Source: SIG480 sp045636865 (lineage in GTDB: Bacteria; Bacillota; Clostridia; Oscillospirales; JAAYXM01). Taken from it: a DNA stretch of 64,000 nt. A program made the position numbers and the translations under genes. The notes beneath the pieces were generated by a model that worked only from the letters and a program-made list of their open reading frames with translations, had not been told where the DNA came from and searched no databases. Positions 51,665-58,552 of this stretch are shown here, one piece after another (the first letter of the stretch is position 1; the number at the start of each line of letters is the position of its first letter). The stretch lies in assembly GCA_045636865.1 (NCBI GenBank), contig JAZTYJ010000022.1, forward strand, positions 10,422-74,421, written 5' to 3'.

Positions 51665-53968
51665 ATGCAACCTACTTTATGCAGCAGATGCAAAAAAAAT
51701 ATTGCTGTGATTTTTATTACGAAGATGGAAGGTGAAAATTCCGCAAGCGAAGGTCTTTGCCTGAAGTGTGCAAAGGAGCTCGGAATCAAACCTGTTGACG
51801 ATTTCATGAATAAGCTCGGCATTTCTGACGAAGACCTTGACGCCATGGCAGGCGAAATGATGAGTCTTATTGAGGATGGCGGACTTGATGCTCTTTCCGA
51901 GCTTTCTGATGATGATTCGGATGACAGCGACGGAAAAACTGCAACCTTTCCGTTTCTCAACAAACTCTTTGGCTCTATGCCGTATCAGCCGGGTTCTATC
52001 CCCGAAAATCCCAAGAAGGATGCTGAAAGCTCAAAGAAGGACGAGAAGAAAACTCCGAAATTCAAGCATCTTGATAATTTCTGCATAAATCTCACGGATC
52101 GCGCAAAATCAGGTGCACTTGACCGTATTGTTGGCAGAGCTGTCGAGATAGACCGCGTTATTCAGATTCTTAACAGAAGACAAAAAAATAACCCTTGCCT
52201 TATCGGTGAACCCGGAGTCGGCAAGACTGCTATTGCCGAGGGGCTTGCAATTAAAATTTCAGAAAAGGATGTCCCTGCAAAGCTTCGTGACAAAGAGATT
52301 TTCCTCCTCGACCTGACCTCCCTCGTTGCAGGAACGCAGTTTCGCGGTCAGTTTGAAAGCCGTATGAAAGGTCTCATTGACGACATAAAGAAAAAAGGCA
52401 ATGTCATCCTCGTTATCGACGAGGTTCACAACCTTGTCGGTGCAGGAGATGCTGAAGGCTCAATGAACGCAGCAAACATCTTAAAACCTGCTCTCTCGCG
52501 AGGCGAAATACAGGTTATCGGCGCAACAACCTTTGCCGAATACCGCAAACATATAGAAAAGGACAGCGCACTTGAAAGACGTTTCCAGACAGTTATAGTA
52601 AACGAGCCTACAATCGACGAAACGGTTGAAATCATACGCGGTATCGCTCACTATTATGAAGAATACCACGGCGTCAGGATAACCGATGAAACAGCACGAC
52701 TTGCGGTTATTCTTTCGGAAAGATATATTACAGACCGTTTTCTCCCCGACAAGGCCATTGACCTTATCGACGAGGCTTGTTCAAAGCTCAACCTCTCAAG
52801 CGAGCTGATCGCGGAGAAAAACGATATCCGAAAGGCTCTTTCGGATATCGAGCGCGAGCGCGAGGCCGTAACAGGTGATGCATCTGATGATGCTTTTGAA
52901 AAGCTCGCAAACTTAAAAAGCCGCGAGTGTAAGCTTCTTGAGCGTATGGCAGAGCTCGATGCAAAAGCATCTCCGAATCTTACGGATGAACATCTTGCCG
53001 AAGTTATTGAGCTGTGGACAAAGATTCCCGCATCTGCGATAAGAGAAACGGAATTTCGCCGCCTTTCAGGTCTCGAAAGTCGTCTTAAGACACGGATTAT
53101 CGGTCAAGACGAGGCGATTTCCGCAGTTGTTTCCGCAATCAAGAGAAACCGCGTGGGAATCTCTCCGAAGAGAAAACCTGTTTCCTTCCTCTTCACGGGT
53201 TCGACAGGTGTTGGTAAAACCGAGCTTGTAAAATGCCTTGCGGCAGACCTTTTCAATGCTACTGAATCTCTCATTCGTCTTGATATGTCCGAATATATGG
53301 AAAAACATGCCGTTTCAAAGCTTATCGGCGCGCCTCCCGGATATGTCGGATATGATGAAGCAGGACAGCTTACGGAAAAAATCCGCAGAAAGCCTTATTC
53401 CGTTGTCCTCTTTGACGAAATTGAAAAGGCTCACCCCGACGTTCTTAACATTCTTCTTCAGATTCTTGATGACGGTCGCATCACCGACTCACAGGGACGC
53501 GAAGTCAACTTTGAAAACGTTGTAATCGTTATGACTTCAAATGCAGGAAGCCAGTTTACCGGCGGTACTGTTGGCTTTGCCGAAAAACAGAGTGAGCAGA
53601 ATCGCGAGCGTATGATGAAGGCGCTTTCTGATTTCCTGCGTCCTGAATTCATCAACCGAATTGATGAGATTATTGCCTTCAATCCCCTCACGCGTGAAAA
53701 CTTCAAGGACATCGCAGACATTATGCTCTCCGACCTTAAAGCTTCACTTTCTGAAAAGAATATCTCATTCGTCTATGACGATTCGCTCAACGAATACCTT
53801 GCAGAAAAATCCTTCTCTGAAAAGTTTGGCGCGCGAAATTTGCGCCGCACTATCCAGAAGGAGCTTGAGGACGTTATTGCAAATATTCTCATTGAAAATT
53901 ACGAACACACAATAAGCGGAATCGGTGTTACTGTCGAGGACGGAAAACTGACTGTAAAATCTATTTAA
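51665..53968 (+). CDS. ClpE-type ATP-dependent Clp protease ATP-binding subunit (zinc-finger N-terminus)
   Basis: A 767-residue Hsp100 unfoldase. It has an N-terminal zinc finger (Cys6-x2-Cys9 and Cys32-x2-Cys35) and an acidic linker with SDDDSDDSDG (~80) in place of ClpC's double N-domain. D1 has Walker A GEPGVGKTA (~181) and Walker B ILVIDEVHNLVGAG (~250); D2 has GSTGVGKTE (~512), VVLFDEIEKAHPD (~580) and VGF (~636), the loop that docks on ClpP. It closes the nine-gene operon. No ctsR or mcsAB neighbours are present, unlike the usual clpC operon, so its stress control may differ. Confidence 0.93.
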   Translation: MQPTLCSRCKKNIAVIFITKMEGENSASEGLCLKCAKELGIKPVDDFMNKLGISDEDLDAMAGEMMSLIEDGGLDALSELSDDDSDDSDGKTATFPFLNKLFGSMPYQPGSIPENPKKDAESSKKDEKKTPKFKHLDNFCINLTDRAKSGALDRIVGRAVEIDRVIQILNRRQKNNPCLIGEPGVGKTAIAEGLAIKISEKDVPAKLRDKEIFLLDLTSLVAGTQFRGQFESRMKGLIDDIKKKGNVILVIDEVHNLVGAGDAEGSMNAANILKPALSRGEIQVIGATTFAEYRKHIEKDSALERRFQTVIVNEPTIDETVEIIRGIAHYYEEYHGVRITDETARLAVILSERYITDRFLPDKAIDLIDEACSKLNLSSELIAEKNDIRKALSDIEREREAVTGDASDDAFEKLANLKSRECKLLERMAELDAKASPNLTDEHLAEVIELWTKIPASAIRETEFRRLSGLESRLKTRIIGQDEAISAVVSAIKRNRVGISPKRKPVSFLFTGSTGVGKTELVKCLAADLFNATESLIRLDMSEYMEKHAVSKLIGAPPGYVGYDEAGQLTEKIRRKPYSVVLFDEIEKAHPDVLNILLQILDDGRITDSQGREVNFENVVIVMTSNAGSQFTGGTVGFAEKQSEQNRERMMKALSDFLRPEFINRIDEIIAFNPLTRENFKDIADIMLSDLKASLSEKNISFVYDDSLNEYLAEKSFSEKFGARNLRRTIQKELEDVIANILIENYEHTISGIGVTVEDGKLTVKSI

Positions 53969-53984
53969 ATTGCCGTTTTCGGTA

Positions 53985-54013
53985 TTGACTTTAAAACCTT
54001 ATTTTGATAGTAT
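53985..54013 (+). promoter_or_regulatory. Promoter of the epimerase-arsC unit
   Basis: TTGACT and TAGTAT with a 17-nt spacer, 35 nt before the start codon. Confidence 0.55.
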
Positions 54014-54048
54014 ATAGGCGTAAATTAAATATAAAGGAGTTTTTGTTT

Positions 54049-54933
54049 ATGAATCCATTTATTATGCACATTAACTTTGCAGAAGCCGGCTGGATGTCTT
54101 TCGGCAAGAGAACTGTTGATGACATCTGCAGAATGGCTGCAGCTTTTGGTTACAGCGGCGTTGAATTCCGCGGACAGTTGCCCGTTGAGTACGAAGCAAA
54201 CGGCTTTAAGGAATACGCAAAGGCTATCGGCGAAGCTAAAAAGAAGTATGGTCTTACCGATATTCTCTTCGGCATCGGCGTTTCCGAAAGCAGCAACGCT
54301 GACAAGGCAGCTCGCGAGGCATCTATTGCTGAAGCTCTTGAAAAGGCAAAGATGGCAAATGAATATTGCGGAACAACTCTTTGCAACACATTCGGTCAGA
54401 CTCTCAAATCAAAGGTTCCGACCGTTACTTATTCACAGTATGAATTAAACGGCAGCGCTGCTGCAAATGAAAGCGAATATAAGTATTGTGTCGAATCTTT
54501 CCAGAAGGTTGGCGAGGAGCTTTCAAAGCTTGGTATGAAGTTTGCTTTTGAAACTCATATGAACTACATCCATGACCTTCCGGAGCCCTCAAAGAAGCTC
54601 GTTGACGATATCAACCAGGCTTCAATCGGTATCAATATGGACTTTGGCAACACAGTATATTTCCCGACTCATCCGGAGCTTGAAGAAACTATCGACATCT
54701 ACGGCGACAAGCTCTTCTACACACACCTTAAGAACTCTGCACCGGTCGGAACATCTCGTATGGCTACATCTCTCAGCCAGGGCGATATCAATCACCGCGC
54801 TTACATAGCAAAGCTTCAGGAAGTCGGATTTACAGGTCCTATCGGAATTGAAGCTCCGCGTGGCGGCGACCGCATCCACTACGCTAAGGAAGATATTGAC
54901 TATGTAAAGTCTATCTTCGCATCTGAATTTTAA
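54049..54933 (+). CDS. Sugar phosphate isomerase/epimerase (xylose-isomerase-like TIM barrel)
   Basis: A 294-residue AP-endonuclease-2-superfamily barrel. It shows FGYSGVEFRGQLPVEY near residue 38, a metal-binding FAFETHMNYIHD (~165), INMDFGNTVYF (~196), THLKNSAP (~225) and GIEAPRGGD (~270), matching the divalent-metal Glu/Asp/His pattern of sugar epimerases. The exact sugar is unknown. ATG at 54049 has GGAG at 9 nt; the upstream in-frame extension has none. Confidence 0.88.
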   Translation: MNPFIMHINFAEAGWMSFGKRTVDDICRMAAAFGYSGVEFRGQLPVEYEANGFKEYAKAIGEAKKKYGLTDILFGIGVSESSNADKAAREASIAEALEKAKMANEYCGTTLCNTFGQTLKSKVPTVTYSQYELNGSAAANESEYKYCVESFQKVGEELSKLGMKFAFETHMNYIHDLPEPSKKLVDDINQASIGINMDFGNTVYFPTHPELEETIDIYGDKLFYTHLKNSAPVGTSRMATSLSQGDINHRAYIAKLQEVGFTGPIGIEAPRGGDRIHYAKEDIDYVKSIFASEF

Positions 54934-54936
54934 TTG

Positions 54937-55275
54937 ATGAACATTCAGATTTACGGCTCAAAAAGCTGCTTTGAAACAAAAAAAGCAGAGCGTTACTTTA
55001 AAGAGCGCAAAATCCCCTTCCAGTCAATCGACCTTCCGCGCTACGGTCTCTCTCCAAAAGAATTCGAACTTGTTCGCCAAAAGGTTGGTCTTGATGCTAT
55101 GATAAACAAAAAGGCAAAAGGTTATAAGGATAGCTTTATCGAGTATCTTGCAGATGATTTTGCAAAAGAAGAAAAGCTTATGGATAACCCGAATCTGATT
55201 TCCACTCCGATTGTAAGAAACGGCAGAGAAATCACAGTCGGCTTTTGCCCCGACATCTGGAAGGACTGGAACTGA
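54937..55275 (+). CDS. ArsC/Spx-family (YffB-like) protein
   Basis: A 112-residue thioredoxin-like protein of the ArsC family, with one N-terminal Cys in GSKSCFETKKAERYF near residue 11 and the region NPNLISTPIVRNGRE near 83. With a single N-terminal cysteine it is closer to YffB-type homologues than to CxxC Spx. Role unknown: arsenate reduction or redox regulation. It follows the epimerase by 3 nt; the ATG is preferred to a TTG one codon earlier. Confidence 0.85.
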   Translation: MNIQIYGSKSCFETKKAERYFKERKIPFQSIDLPRYGLSPKEFELVRQKVGLDAMINKKAKGYKDSFIEYLADDFAKEEKLMDNPNLISTPIVRNGREITVGFCPDIWKDWN

Positions 55276-55281
55276 CACAAA

Positions 55282-55321
55282 AAGCGGCCGTCAGCATCTT
55301 GCTGATGGCCGTTTAGTTTTT
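55282..55321 (+). terminator. Terminator after the ArsC-like gene
   Basis: CGGCC-x-TCAGCA pairs with TGCTGA-x-GGCCG around a 3-nt loop, with one mismatch; TTTAGTTTTT follows. Confidence 0.85.
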
Positions 55322-55340
55322 AGAAATGGAGATTTTAAAA

Positions 55341-56171
55341 ATGAAGATTTCATGCGCCGTTTTTGACCTTGACGGAACTCTCCTCACACCGCAGAATACA
55401 ATTTCGGAAACCGACCTTAAAACACTTCGGGACTTAAGCCGCGAGGGTGTCAGAATCGTTATCGCAACAGGAAGATCCGAGCTTCAGATTCGTGAATACG
55501 TCCATCTTCTCGGTATTTCCGACCCGGTTATCACCTGCAACGGCGGTGTTATATTAAACCCATCGACACGTGAGATCCTTCATCGGAAGTTCATACGCGA
55601 TATCGATGCAAAAGCGATGGTTGATGCTTTTGAAAAAATGGGTGCTGATTATCTTATGTATACACCCGACATCGTTTACCATTCCGAAAACAGCGAAAGA
55701 ATCAAGTTCTTTTTTGAATACAACAAAAAGGTCAAAGAGGAGTTTCGTGTTCCGATAAAGTCAATGTCACAGTATCCGAAAGATGCGGAATACAAAAACG
55801 TTATAAAGCTTCTTCTTCTCGGAGACCGCAGGGATATCCCCCATCTTTATGAAAAATTCGGAAATGATAACAATCTCACCATTGTATGCTCCGGACGTGA
55901 CCGCGGCGGACTTGATCTTCTTGACATTATGCCCGAGGATACGACAAAGGGCTCGGGAATTGAAATTCTCGCACAAAAACTCAACATTCCTGTTTCCGAG
56001 GTTGTTGCATTCGGCGACAGCGACAATGACGAAAGCATGTTGCGCGCGGCAGGTTTTTCTGTTGCTATGGGAAATGCCGATGACTATATAAAAGAGATTT
56101 CTGATTTTGTTACAAAGAAAAACGACGAATGCGGCATAACATATGCACTTTCACACATAGCAAAGCTATAA
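55341..56171 (+). CDS. Cof-type HAD-IIB phosphatase
   Basis: A 276-residue HAD hydrolase with a Cof-type cap. Motif I DLDGTLL (~9), motif II ATGRS (~44), motif III with Lys near 205 (DTTKGSGI), and motif IV FGDSDNDESML (~228) are all present. It should dephosphorylate a sugar phosphate, flavin or PLP; which is unknown. The ATG at 55341 has GGAG at 9 nt; an earlier ATG at 55326 overlaps that site. Confidence 0.92.
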   Translation: MKISCAVFDLDGTLLTPQNTISETDLKTLRDLSREGVRIVIATGRSELQIREYVHLLGISDPVITCNGGVILNPSTREILHRKFIRDIDAKAMVDAFEKMGADYLMYTPDIVYHSENSERIKFFFEYNKKVKEEFRVPIKSMSQYPKDAEYKNVIKLLLLGDRRDIPHLYEKFGNDNNLTIVCSGRDRGGLDLLDIMPEDTTKGSGIEILAQKLNIPVSEVVAFGDSDNDESMLRAAGFSVAMGNADDYIKEISDFVTKKNDECGITYALSHIAKL

Positions 56172-56173
56172 AG

Positions 56174-56209
56174 AAAAAGCACGGTATGAAATCATACCGT
56201 GCTTTAGTT
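56174..56209. terminator. Bidirectional terminator between Cof phosphatase and P-loop gene
   Basis: A 13-bp stem (AAAGCACGGTATG with CATACCGTGCTTT), 4-nt loop, T-rich on the minus strand in particular. Confidence 0.88.
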
Positions 56210-56215
56210 CATTTT

Positions 56216-56623
56216 TTAGAAAAACTTGCGGATTGTGTCTGATGCTTCGTTCTGATCTGCACTGATTGTGATTACGAAATCAATGCCGTGATCCTTGCCG
56301 AATTCATCAGCCCAAAGAAGGAATTCGTCTGTCTGCTGCGGGAAAGAGTTTTTAGAGACCTTATAAAGGCTGTCGATAAAGATCTTTGAAAGGTCAAAGT
56401 TTGAAGAGTGCATACCGCAGATGAAAGCCTTGAGGTGTTCATAGCTTTCGATAAAGTAGCCTGAAACGTCAACCAAGCGAGCCTTATGACTTATATCATA
56501 TGTAAGCTTTGTTCCACGCTCCATGCAAACAACAGTTAAATCCTCAGCTGCTGCAGCGTTTGTAAGCTCAATAATCTGCTTTGTTTTTCCGTGTCCCTGA
56601 AGACCCATAATTACTCGTACCAT
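56216..56623 (-). CDS. Small P-loop protein, unknown function
   Basis: A 135-residue protein that begins MVRVIMGLQGHGKTK; the Walker A GLQGHGKT lies at ~7-14. Hydrophobic strands VVCMERG (~31) and IDFVITISAD (~114) fit a compact NTPase fold. No family recognised. The ATG at 56623 has AGGAG at 6 nt; a 21-codon extension upstream would be read from a GC-rich, hairpin-forming leader and is rejected. It has its own promoter ~95 nt upstream. Confidence 0.8.
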   Translation of the reverse strand: MVRVIMGLQGHGKTKQIIELTNAAAAEDLTVVCMERGTKLTYDISHKARLVDVSGYFIESYEHLKAFICGMHSSNFDLSKIFIDSLYKVSKNSFPQQTDEFLLWADEFGKDHGIDFVITISADQNEASDTIRKFF

Positions 56624-56700
56624 AATGTACTCCTGACTCCGCAACTTGCGGTTTCGCTTTCGCGGCAAGCGATCGCCGAATTTCAACCTTTTTGAGGCTG
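56624..56700 (-). other. Structured GC-rich leader of the P-loop gene
   Basis: In contrast to the AT-rich surroundings, this stretch has several short hairpins: CCGCAA-x-TTGCGG, CGCTT...AAGCG, and the palindrome GCGATCGC. It lies in the 5' leader of the P-loop mRNA. A regulatory or protein-binding leader is possible; no known riboswitch class was recognised. Confidence 0.4.
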
Positions 56701-56717
56701 AGTGGTTTTCTGATTAT

Positions 56718-56746
56718 ATGATAACACATTTTACACAAAATCTCAA
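56718..56746 (-). promoter_or_regulatory. Promoter of the P-loop gene
   Basis: TTGAGA and TATCAT with a 17-nt spacer and an extended TG motif on the minus strand. Confidence 0.55.
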
Positions 56747-56796
56747 TGGGTATTTTAGGAAAATTTGTGTATTTTTAAAAATTTTTTGTGAGTATG

Positions 56797-56818
56797 TTAA
56801 CAGTTTATTTACTGTTAA
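56797..56818. repeat. AT-rich inverted repeat
   Basis: TTAACAGT pairs with ACTGTTAA (6-nt loop), followed by TTTTTTC on the plus strand. It lies between the two divergent promoters; operator or weak terminator. Confidence 0.4.
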
Positions 56819-56863
56819 TTTTTTCTTTATTCACAGTTTTTTCAAAAATTTTGATTTTTCAGG

Positions 56864-56872
56864 TGTTATAAT
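56864..56872 (+). promoter_or_regulatory. Extended -10 promoter of the candidate small RNA
   Basis: TGTTATAAT is a perfect extended -10 element (TGnTATAAT). No good -35 is visible, as usual for this class. Start expected near 56880. Confidence 0.5.
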
Positions 56873-56879
56873 GTAGTTG

Positions 56880-56962
56880 TACATCGTTAAGATGTTCGCA
56901 TCCCCATACTCATCCCCCTTAAGGACAAGGCTTGCGACGTTTGCCGCAAGCCTTGTTTCCTT
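56880..56962 (+). ncRNA. Candidate small RNA with two UCCCC motifs and a strong terminator
   Basis: About 83 nt from an extended -10 promoter to a Rho-independent terminator: a perfect 12-bp stem (ACAAGGCTTGCG at 56925-56936 with CGCAAGCCTTGT at 56945-56956, 8-nt loop) followed by TTCCTTTATATTTATTTT. The 5' part has a GAUG-UUCG-CAUC tetraloop hairpin and two C-rich stretches, AUCCCCAU and AUCCCCCUU, with the UCCC sequence that many Firmicutes sRNAs use to pair with Shine-Dalgarno regions. It matches no RNA class I can name and carries no plausible peptide. Confidence 0.5.
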
Positions 56963-56995
56963 TATATTTATTTTCCCCATGCAAAAAGGCGCAAC

Positions 56996-57055
56996 ACCTG
57001 CTTCACTTGATGTCATACATCCTTTAAAAGAATCTATCGCAATAACAAATTTCAT
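56996..57055 (-). pseudogene. Glycerate kinase remnant (first ~20 codons only)
   Basis: Reading begins MKFVIAIDSFKGCMTSSEAG, the conserved N-terminus of GlxK/GarK glycerate kinases (ADP-site DSFKG). After residue 20 similarity stops, and the frame runs through the small-RNA region to no known sequence. An AGAGGG site precedes the ATG by 9 nt. A whole kinase is ~380 residues, so this is a deletion relic. It sits between the terminator of the MocA gene and the antisense small RNA. Confidence 0.65.
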
Positions 57056-57071
57056 ATAGTACTACCCTCTC

Positions 57072-57112
57072 AAAAAATACTCCCCTTGCAAATTGCTTCA
57101 CAAGGGGAAGTT
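57072..57112 (-). terminator. Terminator after the MocA-family gene
   Basis: CTTCCCCTTG pairs with CAAGGGGAG (12-nt loop); TATTTTTTG follows on the minus strand. Confidence 0.8.
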
Positions 57113-57114
57113 TA

Positions 57115-58398
57115 CTAAATTTCAAGATTTTTGACGTACTCATCCATATCAATGATTGTTCCGTTTACACGGGACTCCTCTGCCGCAAACGCAACGAGGT
57201 GGCTTGTGCAGGAAATCATAATGTCGGAAATCGAGTTTGATCTTTCTCCAAGAGCGACATAGTTATAAAGGTCCTCCATAATTCCGGTATCACCGCCGCC
57301 GTGACCGCCTGCGATTGACTGTTCGAAATCGTAAGTGCCTTCATAAAGCTGTGTTTTTTCTCTTGTTGCGAAATCGTAGAACATAATTGACTGTTCGTCA
57401 AAGTCTGCATAAATTTCACCCTTTGTTCCCATAAGGGTTGTTATTCTGCCGCCCTTGTTGAATCCACACATCGTGAGCGTTACGGGCTTATCCTTGCCAA
57501 AGAGCATATTGACGGTCTGACGGTCAACAACGTCGTTGTCACAATGGAAAACACATCTGCCGTACTGAGAAGTCTTTAAGATTTCATCAATCTCTTCGTC
57601 TGTCGGGTCAAACTTCTTTGCGACGATTCCTCTGAAGTGACCGACCTCTGCAGTTTTTACTCTGTAGAGAGACGGTGCATAATAGTAGCAGGTATCCTTA
57701 TGCGGACATCCGTCGAGGCAACGCTTGGTTGCGCCTTCAGGTGCGTTTTCTGCCTTGAAGTAAGAGAGCGTACCAAATGACTGAACGCGCGTGCACTGCT
57801 CACCTAAAAGCCACTGCATAAGATCCGTATCATGGCAACACTTTGCAAGAATCATCGGTGATGCCTCCGAGAGCTTTCTCCAGTTTCCTCTTACATAGCT
57901 GTGGCTGTAATGGAGGTTGCCTACGCCCTCTACGTGCATAATTGTTGCAACTTCTCCGATTGTGCCGTCATCAAGAATTTTCTTGAGAGCTTTATAGAAC
58001 GGAGTGTAACGGAGAACGTGGCAAACAAGAACCTTTACGCCGTTTTTCTCTGCCGCCTTTGCAATCTCAAAACACTCTTTGACGGTTGTTGCGGCAGGCT
58101 TCTCAAGAAGAAGGTCATACTTCTTTTCAATCGCTTTCATTGCAGGATCAAAGTGCATCTGGTCCTGTGTGCAGATCATTGCAATGTCTGCCATTTTCGG
58201 AAGTGCGAGAAGGTCTTCGTAGTTATCAAAGCACATATCTGCAGGAACGTTATATTTATCCCTCAAATATTCGCGTTTATCCTTGACCGGCTCTGCAAGA
58301 CCGACAAGGCGGAACTTTTCGGGGTTTAAATCAAGATATTTGATGTAGCTGTTGCCGCGGTCGCCACCGCCGATTAAAATAAGAGAAAGTTGTTTCAT
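57115..58398 (-). CDS. Gfo/Idh/MocA-family oxidoreductase with cysteine insert
   Basis: A 427-residue NAD(P)-dependent sugar dehydrogenase. Rossmann motif GGGDRG (~9), the EKPAATTVKE lysine region (~97) and KCCHDTDLMQWLLG (~186) match the family. Between the domains lies KRCLDGCPHKDTCYYYAPS (~223), a Cys-rich insert known in a subset of the family, possibly metal-binding. ATG at 58398 has GGGAGG at 8 nt; a 34-codon upstream extension is rejected. It is divergent from the large gene at 58553 and probably processes the same sugar. Confidence 0.9.
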   Translation of the reverse strand: MKQLSLILIGGGDRGNSYIKYLDLNPEKFRLVGLAEPVKDKREYLRDKYNVPADMCFDNYEDLLALPKMADIAMICTQDQMHFDPAMKAIEKKYDLLLEKPAATTVKECFEIAKAAEKNGVKVLVCHVLRYTPFYKALKKILDDGTIGEVATIMHVEGVGNLHYSHSYVRGNWRKLSEASPMILAKCCHDTDLMQWLLGEQCTRVQSFGTLSYFKAENAPEGATKRCLDGCPHKDTCYYYAPSLYRVKTAEVGHFRGIVAKKFDPTDEEIDEILKTSQYGRCVFHCDNDVVDRQTVNMLFGKDKPVTLTMCGFNKGGRITTLMGTKGEIYADFDEQSIMFYDFATREKTQLYEGTYDFEQSIAGGHGGGDTGIMEDLYNYVALGERSNSISDIMISCTSHLVAFAAEESRVNGTIIDMDEYVKNLEI

Positions 58399-58447
58399 GG
58401 TTTTTTCCTCCCGAGATTTAAGATTTGCGATAACTTTCAACGTAAAC

Positions 58448-58476
58448 ATAGTATCATATTTCTTGCTTTTTTGCAA
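58448..58476 (-). promoter_or_regulatory. Promoter of the MocA-family gene
   Basis: TTGCAA and TACTAT with a 17-nt spacer on the minus strand. The -35 lies in a short inverted repeat CTTGC-T6-GCAAG (58463-58478), a possible operator between the divergent genes. Confidence 0.55.
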
Positions 58477-58493
58477 GCATCTGCAAAGAAAAC

Positions 58494-58521
58494 TTGACAA
58501 TTTTTTTCACTGTGTTAATAT
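58494..58521 (+). promoter_or_regulatory. Promoter of the 672-residue gene
   Basis: TTGACA and TAATAT with a 16-nt spacer and an extended TG motif. Confidence 0.6.
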
Positions 58522-58552
58522 TAAAATATATTGTTTTGAAAGGATAGTTTTT

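Noticed and set aside
56877..57059. Plus-strand 60-codon reading frame across the candidate sRNA
   Set aside because: It has no Shine-Dalgarno, no sequence resemblance to a family, and lies over a terminator hairpin, so an RNA gene is the better reading.
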